Below, in pieces: positions 11,640 to 21,777 of a DNA stretch of 64,000 nt. The notes below the pieces were generated by a model. That model ran no database searches, was not told where the DNA came from, and saw only the letters and a list, made by a program, of their open reading frames with translations. Location of the stretch: NCBI GenBank assembly GCA_036971715.1, contig JAVHJL010000004.1, forward strand, positions 2,480,001-2,544,000, read 5' to 3'. The stretch's first letter is position 1. Every line of letters begins with the position of its first letter. This DNA comes from Arthrobotrys musiformis. Lineage: Eukaryota > Ascomycota > Orbiliomycetes > Orbiliales > Orbiliaceae. Position numbers and translations under genes: made by a program.

Positions 11640-14593
11640 CTACGCCCCCGGTTTTGAATTGGCGCTGTTGCTCTGGTCCCTTCGAACATGTCGTAACTCG
11701 TTTTCAAGTCTCCGCCTTGCTTCCTGCTCCCCCTATACGAAGAAAAACAATCAGTATTTTCAAACCTTCTAACCAGCCGGCCGACAAGCTGCTTCCGAAA
11801 CTTACCCGCAAAGTTCTGTTGTGTTCCATTCTCATATCCCTCATCATTTTCTTGAATTCAGTCCTTAGAACAGATATTGTCATGTTTTCCCCGGAAGCTT
11901 GGACAGGAGGGGCTACCAAACTATTGCTCGACAAAGTCGCCAGTTTTACAGGCTGGCCATTTCCCATCCTCTCATCTGCCAAACTGCGTTCAAGTGTCTC
12001 CACTTTATCTTGCAGTGCATCCACTTGTGACTCCAAGCGAGATTTATCCGCCTCGAAATCGACGGAGTCCTTCATAAGAACCTCATAGTCGACGAGCATA
12101 TCGTCTAGTTCTTTTTGGAGCCTATCACATCTCTCTTGCAAAGCCCGAGATTCCCCCGTGCTCACACCCCCTCTGGGTATCTCGGACTCGGATATTTTAT
12201 TCTGCAAAACAAAATTTTCCTTCCTTAAGTCCTCGTTCTGCTTAGAGAGCTTCTCTAATTCCACGAAAAGGTTTGCATCCATGGCTGGTTGTGATTTACC
12301 TTGCTCAATTTGGATTTTCGCAGCTGCCTGCTGCTTCGCCTCCTCTATTTGCTGTTGCGAGTATGCTTTGGTAGCCTTGAGGTCATCCGCCAATGTGGCT
12401 AGCTCTGTTAGCAGCTGTTGGACTTCATTTTCCAGCGTTGAGACATTCGATTCGAGATTTTTTTTAGCCGCCTGGCTCTCTGTCAGTCGTAACTTAAGCT
12501 CTTCGACGTTCGACGTTTGTTCGGCGACTAGGGCATCTTTACTCCGAAGCTGATTCTGTAGGTCCAACCCCCTTTGGTCAAGTACCTCTACGCGGGTTGT
12601 CTCCTCCTTGTACATTTCCTCGAGCCTATTCTTAGATGCAGCCATCTCCGCCAAATTCTGTTCTAGGGCCTCTGCGCGGGCTTCGCGGACGCGGAGGCTT
12701 TCAGCCAGAGATTCGAGATTTTGCTTGTCAAGGTACGATCGATTCTCCCCGTCGATTTTAGCAGCCTGCGATTTCTCCAGTTGGCTATGCAGATAGCCGA
12801 CCTTTTCTTCCAGCTCTCTAGCCTTCTGGTCTCCAGTGCCTGCCATAGCTATGCTATCATCCAACGCTTGGTTCTTCACTAGTACTTCCTCCCGTAGTAT
12901 CCGAAGCTCCTCTTTTAAACCCCGCTCCCTTTCTTGGGCGGCTGCTTGAGCGTCATTGACGCGATTTTCGAAATTGGTCCGTTGGGAGCTCAGTGCTATC
13001 TGGAGTTCTCCAATTTGTTGGGCATGGTGTTGTTCCCTTGTATCTAGTTCTTCTCTCAATTTCAGGGCTTCTTGCTTCAACAAACCGTTTGCGTCTTGTT
13101 TGGATGAAACCTGCGATAGCTCGCCCAAAGCATTGGATAGGGAATTTGTAAGTCCCATAATTTGCTGCTCATGATCTGCTTTTGTATCTTCGTGTTTTTG
13201 AATCTCCATTTCATTTTCTCGTGACTTTTGACGGAGTTGGAGTCGCAAATCCCGCTTGTCTGCAGCCCACCGTGAAGATGTATCTGTTAACGACCTGACC
13301 TTGTCGGTGAGCCCTTTGATGCCCATGTCGTCTTTACCGAGGACTCCAGGCCCGGAATCATGCAGTCCGTCGCCTTCTTGCGCAATTTCTATTTCAAAGA
13401 TTGACGTGAGCATTAGCCATATTTCCAACCCCATCGTATGCTAAAGAGTGTCTACCTGTACTGCTCTTCCCGTCCCCGTCACTATCCTCGCGGTATCTTC
13501 TCTCCCAGTCCAACAGCACTTCCCAAATGGGCAATAAATCTCTATCGTCGAATTTGGTTGAGATAGGCTCGCCTCTTTGGTGAAACACAAACGCCCGAAC
13601 TTGCTCGAGGCCACGTTCCAAGGTAGATACCTCTTCTAAGGCGGAAGGCGTGGAATTATGGGCCGAACCGGGGGCTCGTACTTTATTTTCCTCTGAGATT
13701 AACTCTTTGCTGATATTGAACTCTTCGGGGTCCGACCCCTCAATTTGCACTAACGTAGCTCTTAAGATATCATTTAATGCAACTAGTCTCTGGGCTATTG
13801 TGGATTGGTCTTGATGATTTAGTGGTTGAGGCAAGTCTACGGTTTCCATATTCACCACCGATGCCGCGTGATTGAGGCCTAGGGAATCATTAGAGAGCGC
13901 GGACGGCGCCCTCGGGTCTGTTGTGTACACCACCGCACCGCTGGTGCGAAATTCAGGACGTGATGGTGGTGTTTCCCCAGAACCAATAGCTGGCTTGTAA
14001 AAGCTACGGTCGTCGAAGTCTTCGAGAGGTTTGGCAGCTTGGTATTTCGTGAATTTGTTAGGCGTCGACGAGCGAAGCGATGGTGGATCGATGTTGTTAA
14101 CGGCGTGGTGTCGCAGCTTCTCAGCATGGTGATATGTCGTCGCGAGAACTCGTGAGGTATGACAAAGGATCCGCCGGTCAAGGGCCCATAGATCCGCCTC
14201 TAGTTTACGTATCTCGGCGTCGATTTCATGACACTTGGTGATGGAAGCGCTGAGCTCCACTGACGCTTGTGCCATTGAGTCATGGCCAGGCCGATTGAAG
14301 GAACTCCCGAAGGCACTGATCGGCGAGTCGAGGGGGCTTTCGTTCTGTTTTGGTGACCGTAGGCGTGATAGCGATTGAGCAGCATCTCGGACTTTAGTTT
14401 CGAGGAGAAGCTTGCGGCGGAGAGCCTCTATGCGCCCAGTCAGAGTCGTCTGCTCCCGTTTCAGGCGGTCTACTTCCTCGTGAGTTAAAAGCTCGTAGCC
14501 ACTAGAATCAAAGATCGCGGTTTCGACCAAAAGGTGCAGCGCGATCTCGTCGTCGAAATCTAGCGTTTGAGTAGAAGTTTTCAGCTCAGTCAT
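11640..14593 (-). CDS. Uds1 (up-regulated during septation) domain coiled-coil protein, 937 aa
   Basis: The N-terminus matches the Uds1 domain, named from a fission yeast protein induced during septation; the molecular role is not well defined. Exons on the minus strand: 14593-13456, 13388-11806 and 11732-11640, totalling 2814 bases. The domain covers about residues 10-140 and includes DDEIALHLLVETAIFDSSGY and LTHEEVDRLKREQTTL. A serine-rich linker follows, then from about residue 400 to the end a very long coiled coil rich in Glu, Gln, Lys and Leu (for example LRVREARAEALEQNLAEM). Such proteins usually sit at hyphal tips, septa or spindle-pole-type structures, but that is inference. I start at the ATG at 14593; the frame stays open a few codons further but has no earlier ATG. 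The last exon reads GEQEARRRLENELRHVRRD, which continues the coil and supports the splice. Confidence 0.87.
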
Positions 14594-15545
14594 GTCCAAA
14601 GGCCTCCCGAAAAAGTGGAGATAATTTTATTGAAAACGAGGCCGGTTTCAAGTCAACGTTCTAGCCCGTACGATATCGATATCCGCAAATACATCTGGTT
14701 GGTTAGATGGTATTGGTATTGGTATTGGTAGGGTGGTTTCTTGTGGATAGGGAGTTCGCGTCGGCCGTCATTCCTGGATGTTGATACGCATCGCAATTGG
14801 GTTTCCGGTTGTGATGATATATAGGTATCTCGAGATCAAGCTTGACGGCTGCTGGGGTCGTAGCTGCGACTGGAAGCTGCCTTGACAGATATGCGCCGGG
14901 TCAGAGGTATTGGTACCTAGTAAATGAGAGGGGGGATTTAAAAGATGTAGCTAGGTACCTAATAAGTACACAAAGAGATCGGGATTGTATGATTGGTGAG
15001 TATAGCTATAGCTAAGAGGGATACATTAGCTACCGAATGAAGTATACAATATTACCGTATTAGGGAATTTTGACGAGGTGCTGAAAGTGTTGAGAAGGTA
15101 AGGACTAATTGCCCGAATAGGGAATTAAATAGCATTGACGTCGCCGTGAATTCTTCTGGAGGGTTCGATTATATATACGTGTATGCGTACCAAGTATTTA
15201 AGTACTAGGTAAGTACTTAGGTACTTATAAGTACATCAGAGGTCCCGAGCATCCTTCTCTTGCTTAACGTAACTTAAATATCAGATCCAAGTCCTCAGGT
15301 CAGTCAGTCACATCGTCAGCTAGCTTAGCAAAAAAAACTCCGAAGTTTTGAAGGTTGATGACATACTGGTATCGATATCCACCATCGGCCATCACCTGCC
15401 ATCATAATTAAACCAACACTGCACTCAAAACTCTCAATAACATTCGGGCCTCTAAATCAAGTTCTTTTCCAGACCCTACCGTATCCGGCAAATACTTCTT
15501 AAGTGACCGTACTAGCGAAACGAAACTAACAGAGGACAGATCAGA
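14594..15545. other. Divergent intergenic region, Uds1 gene / AHA1
   Basis: No gene is supported. It holds three copies of TGGTAT at about 14710-14730 and a cluster of the GTACTTAGGTACTT-type motif at 15185-15235. It also holds a candidate heat-shock element, listed separately. It must contain both promoters. Confidence 0.6.
15154..15166 (+). promoter_or_regulatory. Candidate heat-shock element upstream of AHA1
   Basis: The sequence TTC-tg-GAG-gg-TTC has the alternating five-base spacing of an Hsf1 site, with one mismatch in the middle block. It lies 380 bases before the AHA1 start. Yeast AHA1 is heat inducible, so a site here would make sense, but a match this loose could occur by chance about once in several kilobases. 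Confidence 0.3.
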
Positions 15546-16992
15546 ATGGTACTCCACAATCCAAATAACTGTAAGACGCTCTTCCTCACCCCCCACGCCG
15601 CCCCAAGCAAGATGGACGTATATATATACCAATGGAGGTACCATTGAAGTTTCATATGTGCCATCCAAACAGAGGCTGACTCTCTTCCCTAATTTTGCAG
15701 GGCACTGGGTCAATAAGGACGCATCCGCCTGGGCGAAAGAATATTTTCAAAGCAGTCTTATCGGTACCGAGGCTAGGGATTCCGCCTCCCAGGCTTACGT
15801 TCGAATCGAAAAGGTCCTCAGCGTCGACGGTGATGTGGATGTAAGCCAAAGAAAGGGCAAAGTCATTACCTTGTTCGATGTCAAACTTCAACTAGAGTAT
15901 AGTGGTATGCTGGCAGATACACGAGCCCCAGCATTAATGAAGCGCGGCTAACGCCACTCCAAGGCAAAACCGGGGCTGGTGAAGACGTTTCAGGAACTAT
16001 AACTGTGCCCGAGGTAGCCCATGATACAGAGAAGGATGAATACGTCGTATGTCTACCCTTGACACTGTTGCTAGGCCGGTAGCTTATGGGATTAAGTTTG
16101 AAATCTCCAATTACTCCGACACAGAGGAGAAGCAAGTAGTAAGAGAGCTCGCACGCTCCCACCTTACACCCCAACTACGTGAAAAACTCTTTGGTTTTGC
16201 GGAGGCCCTCATGGAGCAACATGGCAAAGACATACAGCACACCAAAGAAAACGACCCCAAATACATGCCATCGCAGGGCTCTACAGCGGCGGCATCTGCA
16301 TCTTCATCGGCTACCGGCCTGGATAAATCAGCGAAGGGGCCGGGCTTGCACGCTCTCCAGGGCGATACCAGAGGGGCCGTAACGAATACCACGGAAATCG
16401 TCGAATCCTTTGAGTTCCAGACAACTGCCGCCGAGCTCTACCAAACATTTGTAGACCCAGCGCGTGTTGCTGCGTTTACCCGTAGTCGTCCTGAACTGTT
16501 CGAGCCTGTTGAGGGGGGGCGATTCAAGTTGTTCGGGGGCAATGTCACTGGTGAATTCGTGGAATTGGCCCAGGGAGAAAAGATCACGCAGAAATGGCGG
16601 TTACCCAATTGGCCGGAAGGTAGACACAACCGTAGATGGGCTTCTTGCTCAAGGTACATTGCTAACAAGAATTATGTGACAAATGCTGAACAGGCCATTA
16701 TTCCGTCATGACAATAGTGCTTGATCAAGGGGTTGCTGCAACTGTTCTAAGGTTGACTTGGAAGGGTGTGCCCATTGGACAGGAGGACACAGCAAGGAAA
16801 AACTTTGCTGAATACTATGTGAGGAGTATCAAAATAACCTTTGGGTGAGGGACCGAATGATTCCCCTAACTAGCCTTGTCTTGGGACGAAGCGCCTGGCC
16901 TGGCCTTTCCTGCTTATGTGTGCGTCTATGAATACAAGTATAGTGCTAACATTTTGTGTGATGCTGATGTTAGGTTTGGTGCGATTCTTTGA
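15546..16992 (+). CDS. AHA1: Activator of Hsp90 ATPase Aha1, 334 aa
   Basis: Aha1 is the co-chaperone that stimulates the ATPase cycle of Hsp90 in the cytosol. Exons: 15546-15570, 15701-15904, 15964-16046, 16097-16619, 16694-16844 and 16974-16992, totalling 1005 bases. The 25-base first exon joins to the second to read MVLHNPNNWHWVNKDASAW, which contains the NxNNWHW motif known to be important for Hsp90 activation. The N-terminal Aha1 domain runs to about residue 150, then a linker rich in Ala and Ser, then the AHSA1 domain from about residue 200 (VESFEFQTTAAELYQTFV) to the end. The terminal exon is only 19 bases and yields the family ending TFGFGAIL. Without this microexon the frame would stop at TFG. 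Two introns end in AAG rather than CAG or TAG. Confidence 0.96.
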
Positions 16993-18401
16993 TTTAGACA
17001 GTGCAGAATATTATCACTATCAAATGAAGAGCGTGAATCCGAATTTGAGGTTTGGTTGTGTCAAGAAACGCCCTCTAATTTTAGAAACTAGCATAAAAAA
17101 AGAGGTGGAATAATAAAAATGGCTGGTTGGCGCCTGTAATTACTAAGGAAATACATTAGGATGTACATACAGGCGTCCTATGTATGTACATGTACATGGA
17201 TGGTCTAGGTCATGTACACAATATGCTAACCTGAGTATGCATGTACATACCTGCTTGATGCCCAAGCAAGGACGAAGGACGAAGTAGGACTGAAAAGTTT
17301 GGAATCAAATAAACAGCGCGGCGCCAACGGGAGCATGAAGCTGCCAAAGCTAAAGTTTTTTTTTTTTTTTTTACCACCGCATATATACTAAAAGATAAAA
17401 GCGCGAGCTGGGGCAGACGAGGGTTGATTGGACAAGAAGGTGCCAAGTGAGGTGGCCAAAGAAAGGGCTGTCCAATCATCCTGCGGCCTGGCCATTTAGC
17501 CTCCGTTCCTTCCCTCAGGACCCAAAATTAAGATCCAGCATTCGTCACACCGTCAATTTCCACTTGCCGCCTCGAATCCAACGAACGAACGAACGAACGA
17601 ACGAACGAATGCATTGGCCCTCGCCTTGGCCCGGCCCCACCACAGGCCAGTCAGTTATACATAGCACATGTGCATACATACATACTAAGAAGCTGTGGAT
17701 GTAGGGCCAACAGCTGCCAACTGGCACTCTATCGGCACTGCATAAGAGACCTCTGCTGCCCACTCACCACTTCCACCCGTCTTCAGGATGACACGTCTCT
17801 ATCCATCATTCTGCATTGTTTTTTGCCCTTAACGGTTTTTTCTTCTTTGTTTTCTTCCCTGCTATCCATCTTCCTTTCCGACCTGGTAGTCCGAGATATA
17901 TCATATTAATTCAACGTTCTTTCTTTCTTCCTTCTTCCCTTATTTCCCTGCCTTTTCATCATTTTTATTTTTAATCTACATACATACACACACAGACAAG
18001 CAAGCCTACATTCTTCGACCGATAGAAGTTGTTGTACTTGCTCCCATTCCCATTCTATTCTACTTTTTATATATATAAAAAGTACCTACTTGGGAGTACC
18101 TGCTCGAGTACCCCCCCCTATCATCTGCTGTCGAGGTTGATCTTCCACACATTCATTTGATACCCAGCACCAAGCACTGGATATCCTTTATTGCTTCAAT
18201 TCCATCTTCCCGGTCGAAGATTCTTAGCATCAATTGCTATTTCCACGGGTTGGTTATAGTTATAGTTCCCGTAATAATTCCGGCATATACATATCGACGT
18301 ACCCACCTATAGACGAAGAAACCACGAAGCCAAGGAACCGAACCGATCTATATATACATACATACCTACATACATACAGACCTGGTACACCGGCCTCCAA
18401 A
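16993..18401. other. Long upstream region of the cyclin gene
   Basis: About 1.4 kb without a supported gene. It holds a T-run at about 17357-17372, a (GAAC)n tract at 17579-17609, long CT-rich tracts at about 17820-17960, a 24-base palindrome at 18061-18084 and short ATAC repeats at 18355-18380 just before the cyclin start. CT-rich tracts close to the gene are common in fungal promoters of strongly expressed or regulated genes, so a long leader is likely. Confidence 0.6.
18061..18084. repeat. Perfect 24-base AT-rich palindrome
   Basis: The 12-base arm tactttttatat is followed at once by its exact reverse complement. It lies about 320 bases before the cyclin ATG. It contains TATATA and could serve as a TATA element or fold as a hairpin in RNA; neither is shown by sequence alone. 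Confidence 0.85.
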
Positions 18402-19505
18402 ATGTCGAACGAAGCCGCCCTCGCTGAGTTCATTCAGCTGCCAGTCTCCCGGGAGATGATTGCCTATCTTGCTGTCAAGGCTTCTGAAGTCATCCGTTGC
18501 GATCCCGTTCCAACAGAGTTACCCACACCTCCATCTACCCCCCCGAAAGCCAGCGCCGCCAACTCTGATTCCTTTGAACCGTCATTACCTGATCTGGAGA
18601 CTTTCATTGCTTCCATCGTTCATCGCTCCCATGTGCAGGTTTCGACTTTGATGACGACTCTGGTTTACCTTGCCCGCCTCCGACGGAGGCTGCCTCCCGT
18701 TGCAAAGGGCATGCGATGCACTGTCCATCGCATTTTCCTTGCATCTCTTATCCTTTCTGCCAAAAACCTAAATGATTCCTCTCCTAAGAATAAACACTGG
18801 GCCAGATACACGACCGTCAGAGGCTATGATGGGTTTGGATTTTCACTCACAGAAGTTAACCTTATGGAGAAGCAACTGCTGTTTCTATTGGATTGGGACC
18901 TCAATATATCTGCGACTGATCTCTACGAACACTTGGAGCCGTTTCTCGCACCCATTCGGCATCAACTTTATATCAAGGAACAAGAGCGAGAATCTATCCG
19001 CGCTTTTGAATGCCCGAGCCTTCACAGCCACACCGACCCAACGGTATCGGAGAACAACGACATTGAACTGTACTATACAAACCTCCAACAGAACAAGAGG
19101 CAGGCACACACATCGAGGCCAACCTCTCGCTCTCAGACCCTGCCCATCTCCAAAGCTGGTCGTGCTAACGCAGAATCTGCACGGTCAAGATCGCGGTCAC
19201 AATCTAGCCATCGGAAGCAGTCACTCCCAATCGATCACATGTTACACACGCCGCCATCTAGTCAAATACCGGAGCTCTCCAGAAGTGGCTCCGCTTCTTC
19301 GATTCACTCGAATGAAAGTTCCCCCCGGTTGCCATCGCCCTCTGTAATAGCCCAGATCCATTACCTCAGAGATCACTCGGGTGATAGCCCGAAAACTTCG
19401 AATTTGCCGCAAAAGCCGAGTAAACGGGCACGCCTGGGGCTATTTTCTCGCCTTCTGGGTGGTGAACGACATCCGTCCGACAAAGTCCAAATTGTTCGAT
19501 CTTAA
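18402..19505 (+). CDS. Pho85-type (Pcl1/PclA-like) cyclin, 367 aa, single exon
   Basis: This is a cyclin of the Pcl1,2 group, which activates a Pho85-like kinase and acts in cell cycle, polarity or asexual development (PclA in Aspergillus). The cyclin box spans about residues 65-180: LETFIASIVHRSHVQVSTLM, LVYLARLRRRLPPVAKGM, VHRIFLASLILSAKNLNDSS, and FSLTEVNLMEKQLLFLLDW. A basic, serine-rich tail of about 180 residues follows, with many SP and TP sites and RSRSRSQSS, suggesting phosphorylation. The start at 18402 is the first ATG before the conserved N-terminus; the frame is open further upstream but without an ATG. The gene has no intron, which is unusual in this window. It is read toward FMC1. 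Confidence 0.9.
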   Translation: MSNEAALAEFIQLPVSREMIAYLAVKASEVIRCDPVPTELPTPPSTPPKASAANSDSFEPSLPDLETFIASIVHRSHVQVSTLMTTLVYLARLRRRLPPVAKGMRCTVHRIFLASLILSAKNLNDSSPKNKHWARYTTVRGYDGFGFSLTEVNLMEKQLLFLLDWDLNISATDLYEHLEPFLAPIRHQLYIKEQERESIRAFECPSLHSHTDPTVSENNDIELYYTNLQQNKRQAHTSRPTSRSQTLPISKAGRANAESARSRSRSQSSHRKQSLPIDHMLHTPPSSQIPELSRSGSASSIHSNESSPRLPSPSVIAQIHYLRDHSGDSPKTSNLPQKPSKRARLGLFSRLLGGERHPSDKVQIVRS

Positions 19506-19873
19506 TCGTTCATATTTTCCGATTTCTAGTTTATTCTATTTCCGTTCCTCCACCCTTTGTACCCTTTGTGGGATCTTTTTTTCTCTTTGGTTTGGCGATG
19601 GCTTTGTAAAACAAAAAATAATAATAATCAACAAATAAATAAAGACGAGATGGACGGTCTAAGATATCGGAAGAGCATAGCGTTCTGGGCTTGAGTTTCC
19701 CCGGTGTTTGGTTCCCAGGTTGTACGGCTTGAGTTTAGGGTTCACGTCTGTATGTATAAGTACTTAGGTATAAATCGAAATGAAATTATGTAACAACGAA
19801 CGCAAACTACTTGATAAGTGACAAAACAATCCCGCTGGACCTATAGAGCGTATGATGGTGGTCAAGGGTGGGA
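19506..19873. other. Convergent intergenic region, cyclin / FMC1
   Basis: The 3' ends of the two flanking genes meet here. I see AT-rich sequence with AATAATAATAATC and AATAAATAAA runs at about 19617-19645 that could serve cyclin polyadenylation, and no gene. Confidence 0.5.
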
Positions 19874-20303
19874 TCATTCGGCGATATCAAGGCCAACGCG
19901 CCTAAATTTGTGATTATTGGAGGTTAGCAACTTTGGAAATGGCCAGATGGGGTGATGTATCTACGCGGGCGACAGGATCAGACCTTGCAGCTCTGCGAAT
20001 CCTGTCTTGGTTTCCTTCCAAGAGCCCAGCGTTGTACCTTTCGAGTAGCTCAATGTAAGATCGCTGGGCTCCGAGATACCTGACCATCTGCTGAACTCGG
20101 AGTATCTTGGAAGTGTCTGGTTGCAATTGCGTCGGCTGGCCCGGGTCGTGAGCCTGGATGGCGAGTCTGAGATGCTTGTGTAGGGAGAGTCGGCGGGTGC
20201 AAAGGGCAGGGGTTGCAACGGGCTTTCTAGTCTCTGGAAGCCGCGCCATTCGAGGAAGTAGCGGCGGAAGCTCCCGAAGACAAGCCCTGTATAGCGATGC
20301 CAT
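19874..20303 (-). CDS. FMC1: Mitochondrial ATP synthase assembly factor Fmc1, LYR family, 115 aa
   Basis: Fmc1 helps assemble the F1 part of mitochondrial ATP synthase, together with Atp12. The protein begins MASLYRACLRELP, which carries the LYR motif at residues 4-6. Exons on the minus strand: 20303-19984 and 19901-19874, totalling 348 bases. The intron donor GTCTGA is weak, but the branch site GCTAAC and acceptor TTTAG are good, and the join produces the family ending RRAARRVGLDIAE. Reading through the intron would give an unrelated tail. It is head to head with NCS6, with 199 bases between the two start codons, so a shared promoter is likely. Confidence 0.88.
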
Positions 20304-20502
20304 GGTGTGTGAAGTTGGGTGAGGCTCGAGGTGGGGTGGGGTGGGGTGGAACTTGGCTGGTGTCGTCGTTCTGCGGATGAAGTTCCTTTCTGATGAGTCA
20401 GCAAATTAAAGTGCTATCTTCTAAAGTAACAACCACAAAGACCCAAGAACTAAGACACCATGGAGAATACGCTCCAACCACCATAAAATAAAGACAACCA
20501 AC

Positions 20503-21764
20503 ATGCATCGGTGTGCGATATGCCAAACCAACCGCGCCCAAGTCATCCGGCCGAAAAACGGACAGAAGATCTGTAAGGGGTGCTTTCTCGAGGTCTTTGA
20601 GCTTGAGGTCCATACGACGATTGTCGAAAACAATATTTTCCCGAATCGAGGTGAGCGGGTTGCGATCGGGGCGTCCGGAGGAAAGGATTCCACCGTTTTA
20701 GCAGCTACCCTAAAAGCCCTTAATGAGCGGTATGACTACGGTGTTGAATTCGTTTTGTTATCTATCGACGAAGGGATTCATGGTTATCGGGATGACAGCC
20801 TGGAGACAGTCAAACGAAATGCTGTACAGTATGGAATGGACCTCTGTATAGTCGGCTACGACTCTCTTTACGGATGGACGATGGATAAAGTCGTCGAGAA
20901 AGTTGGTAGGAAGGGAAACTGTACCTACTGTGGGGTTTTCCGTAGGCAAGCTTTGGACCGTGGTGCCAAAAGGCTCGATATATCCCACATACTAACTGGT
21001 CACAACGCTGACGATATCGCCGAAACGGTTCTTATGAATTGTATGTTGCCTCATGCACTCACCCCTCTTTCTCCTTCGGTGGACTGAATCCACATCATTT
21101 AGTTCTCCGGGGAGATCTCCCACGCTTGGGTCGGTGCGCGGAGATAATGACCGCATCCCCTACCTCCCCTATGAGGCGGAGCAAGCCTCTAAAGTATGCC
21201 TACGAGAAAGAAATCGTACTCTATGCCCACTACCGTGAGCTTGACTACTTTTCAACCGAGTGCGTTTATTCGCCCGAGGCGTTCCGTGGGAATGCTCGAT
21301 CGCTTTTGAAGGAGTTGGAAAAGATTAGACCCAGTTCCGTTCTTGACATAGTAAGAAGTGGAGAGCAGCTTGTCCATGATACAATAGCCACTGGTAAGTT
21401 AGACTACGAAGAACGGAACGGTCAGGATGAGAAGAGGGGGGGATTGGTGAATGGCGGCCGGAATGCGGCACCCGATCAAACGAACCCGGAGTCGCTGCCG
21501 GAGACTGTTCACGAAATTGAGAACAAGGCCGCCCACCCATCAAATGTAAGACCGGTTCAAGAGCCATTGTTAGAGATCTACATGGGAAAACTAAAATTCT
21601 ATTTCTCTTTTCCTATTTTTTAGGATGAGCCGCGCGTGCAAACTATCGGGGTTTGCGGGAAGTGTGGCTACATGTCATCGCAACCGATATGCAAAGCCTG
21701 TGTGCTGGTCGATAGCCTCAACAAAACACGAGCGCCGGTTGAGGTGGCGTTGGTCAGGGATTAG
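20503..21764 (+). CDS. NCS6: Cytoplasmic tRNA 2-thiolation protein Ncs6/Ctu1, 373 aa
   Basis: Ncs6 adenylates and thiolates the wobble uridine (U34) of Lys, Glu and Gln tRNAs, using sulfur carried by Urm1. Exons: 20503-21040, 21103-21545 and 21624-21764, totalling 1122 bases. The N-terminal zinc motif is CAIC...CKGC (residues 4-30). The ATP-pyrophosphatase P-loop SGGKDS is at residues 58-63. GNCTYCGVFRRQALDRGA and HILTGHNADDIAETVLMN are catalytic-domain signatures. After the first intron, FLRGDLPRLGRC and the LKYAYEKEIVLYAHY segment follow. A polar stretch of about 50 residues then separates the core from the C-terminal zinc ribbon CGKCGYMSSQPICKAC. The stop is 13 bases from the stop of ERG27. 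Confidence 0.96.
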
Positions 21765-21777
21765 AATTTTCATGAGG

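Noticed and set aside
11877..13444. Plus-strand frames opposite the Uds1 coiled coil
   Set aside because: They are rich in Ser, Cys and Leu, the usual mirror of a Glu/Lys/Gln-rich coiled coil, and have no motif of their own.
16916..17113. Open frame at the end of AHA1
   Set aside because: It overlaps the last AHA1 intron and the terminal microexon in another frame.
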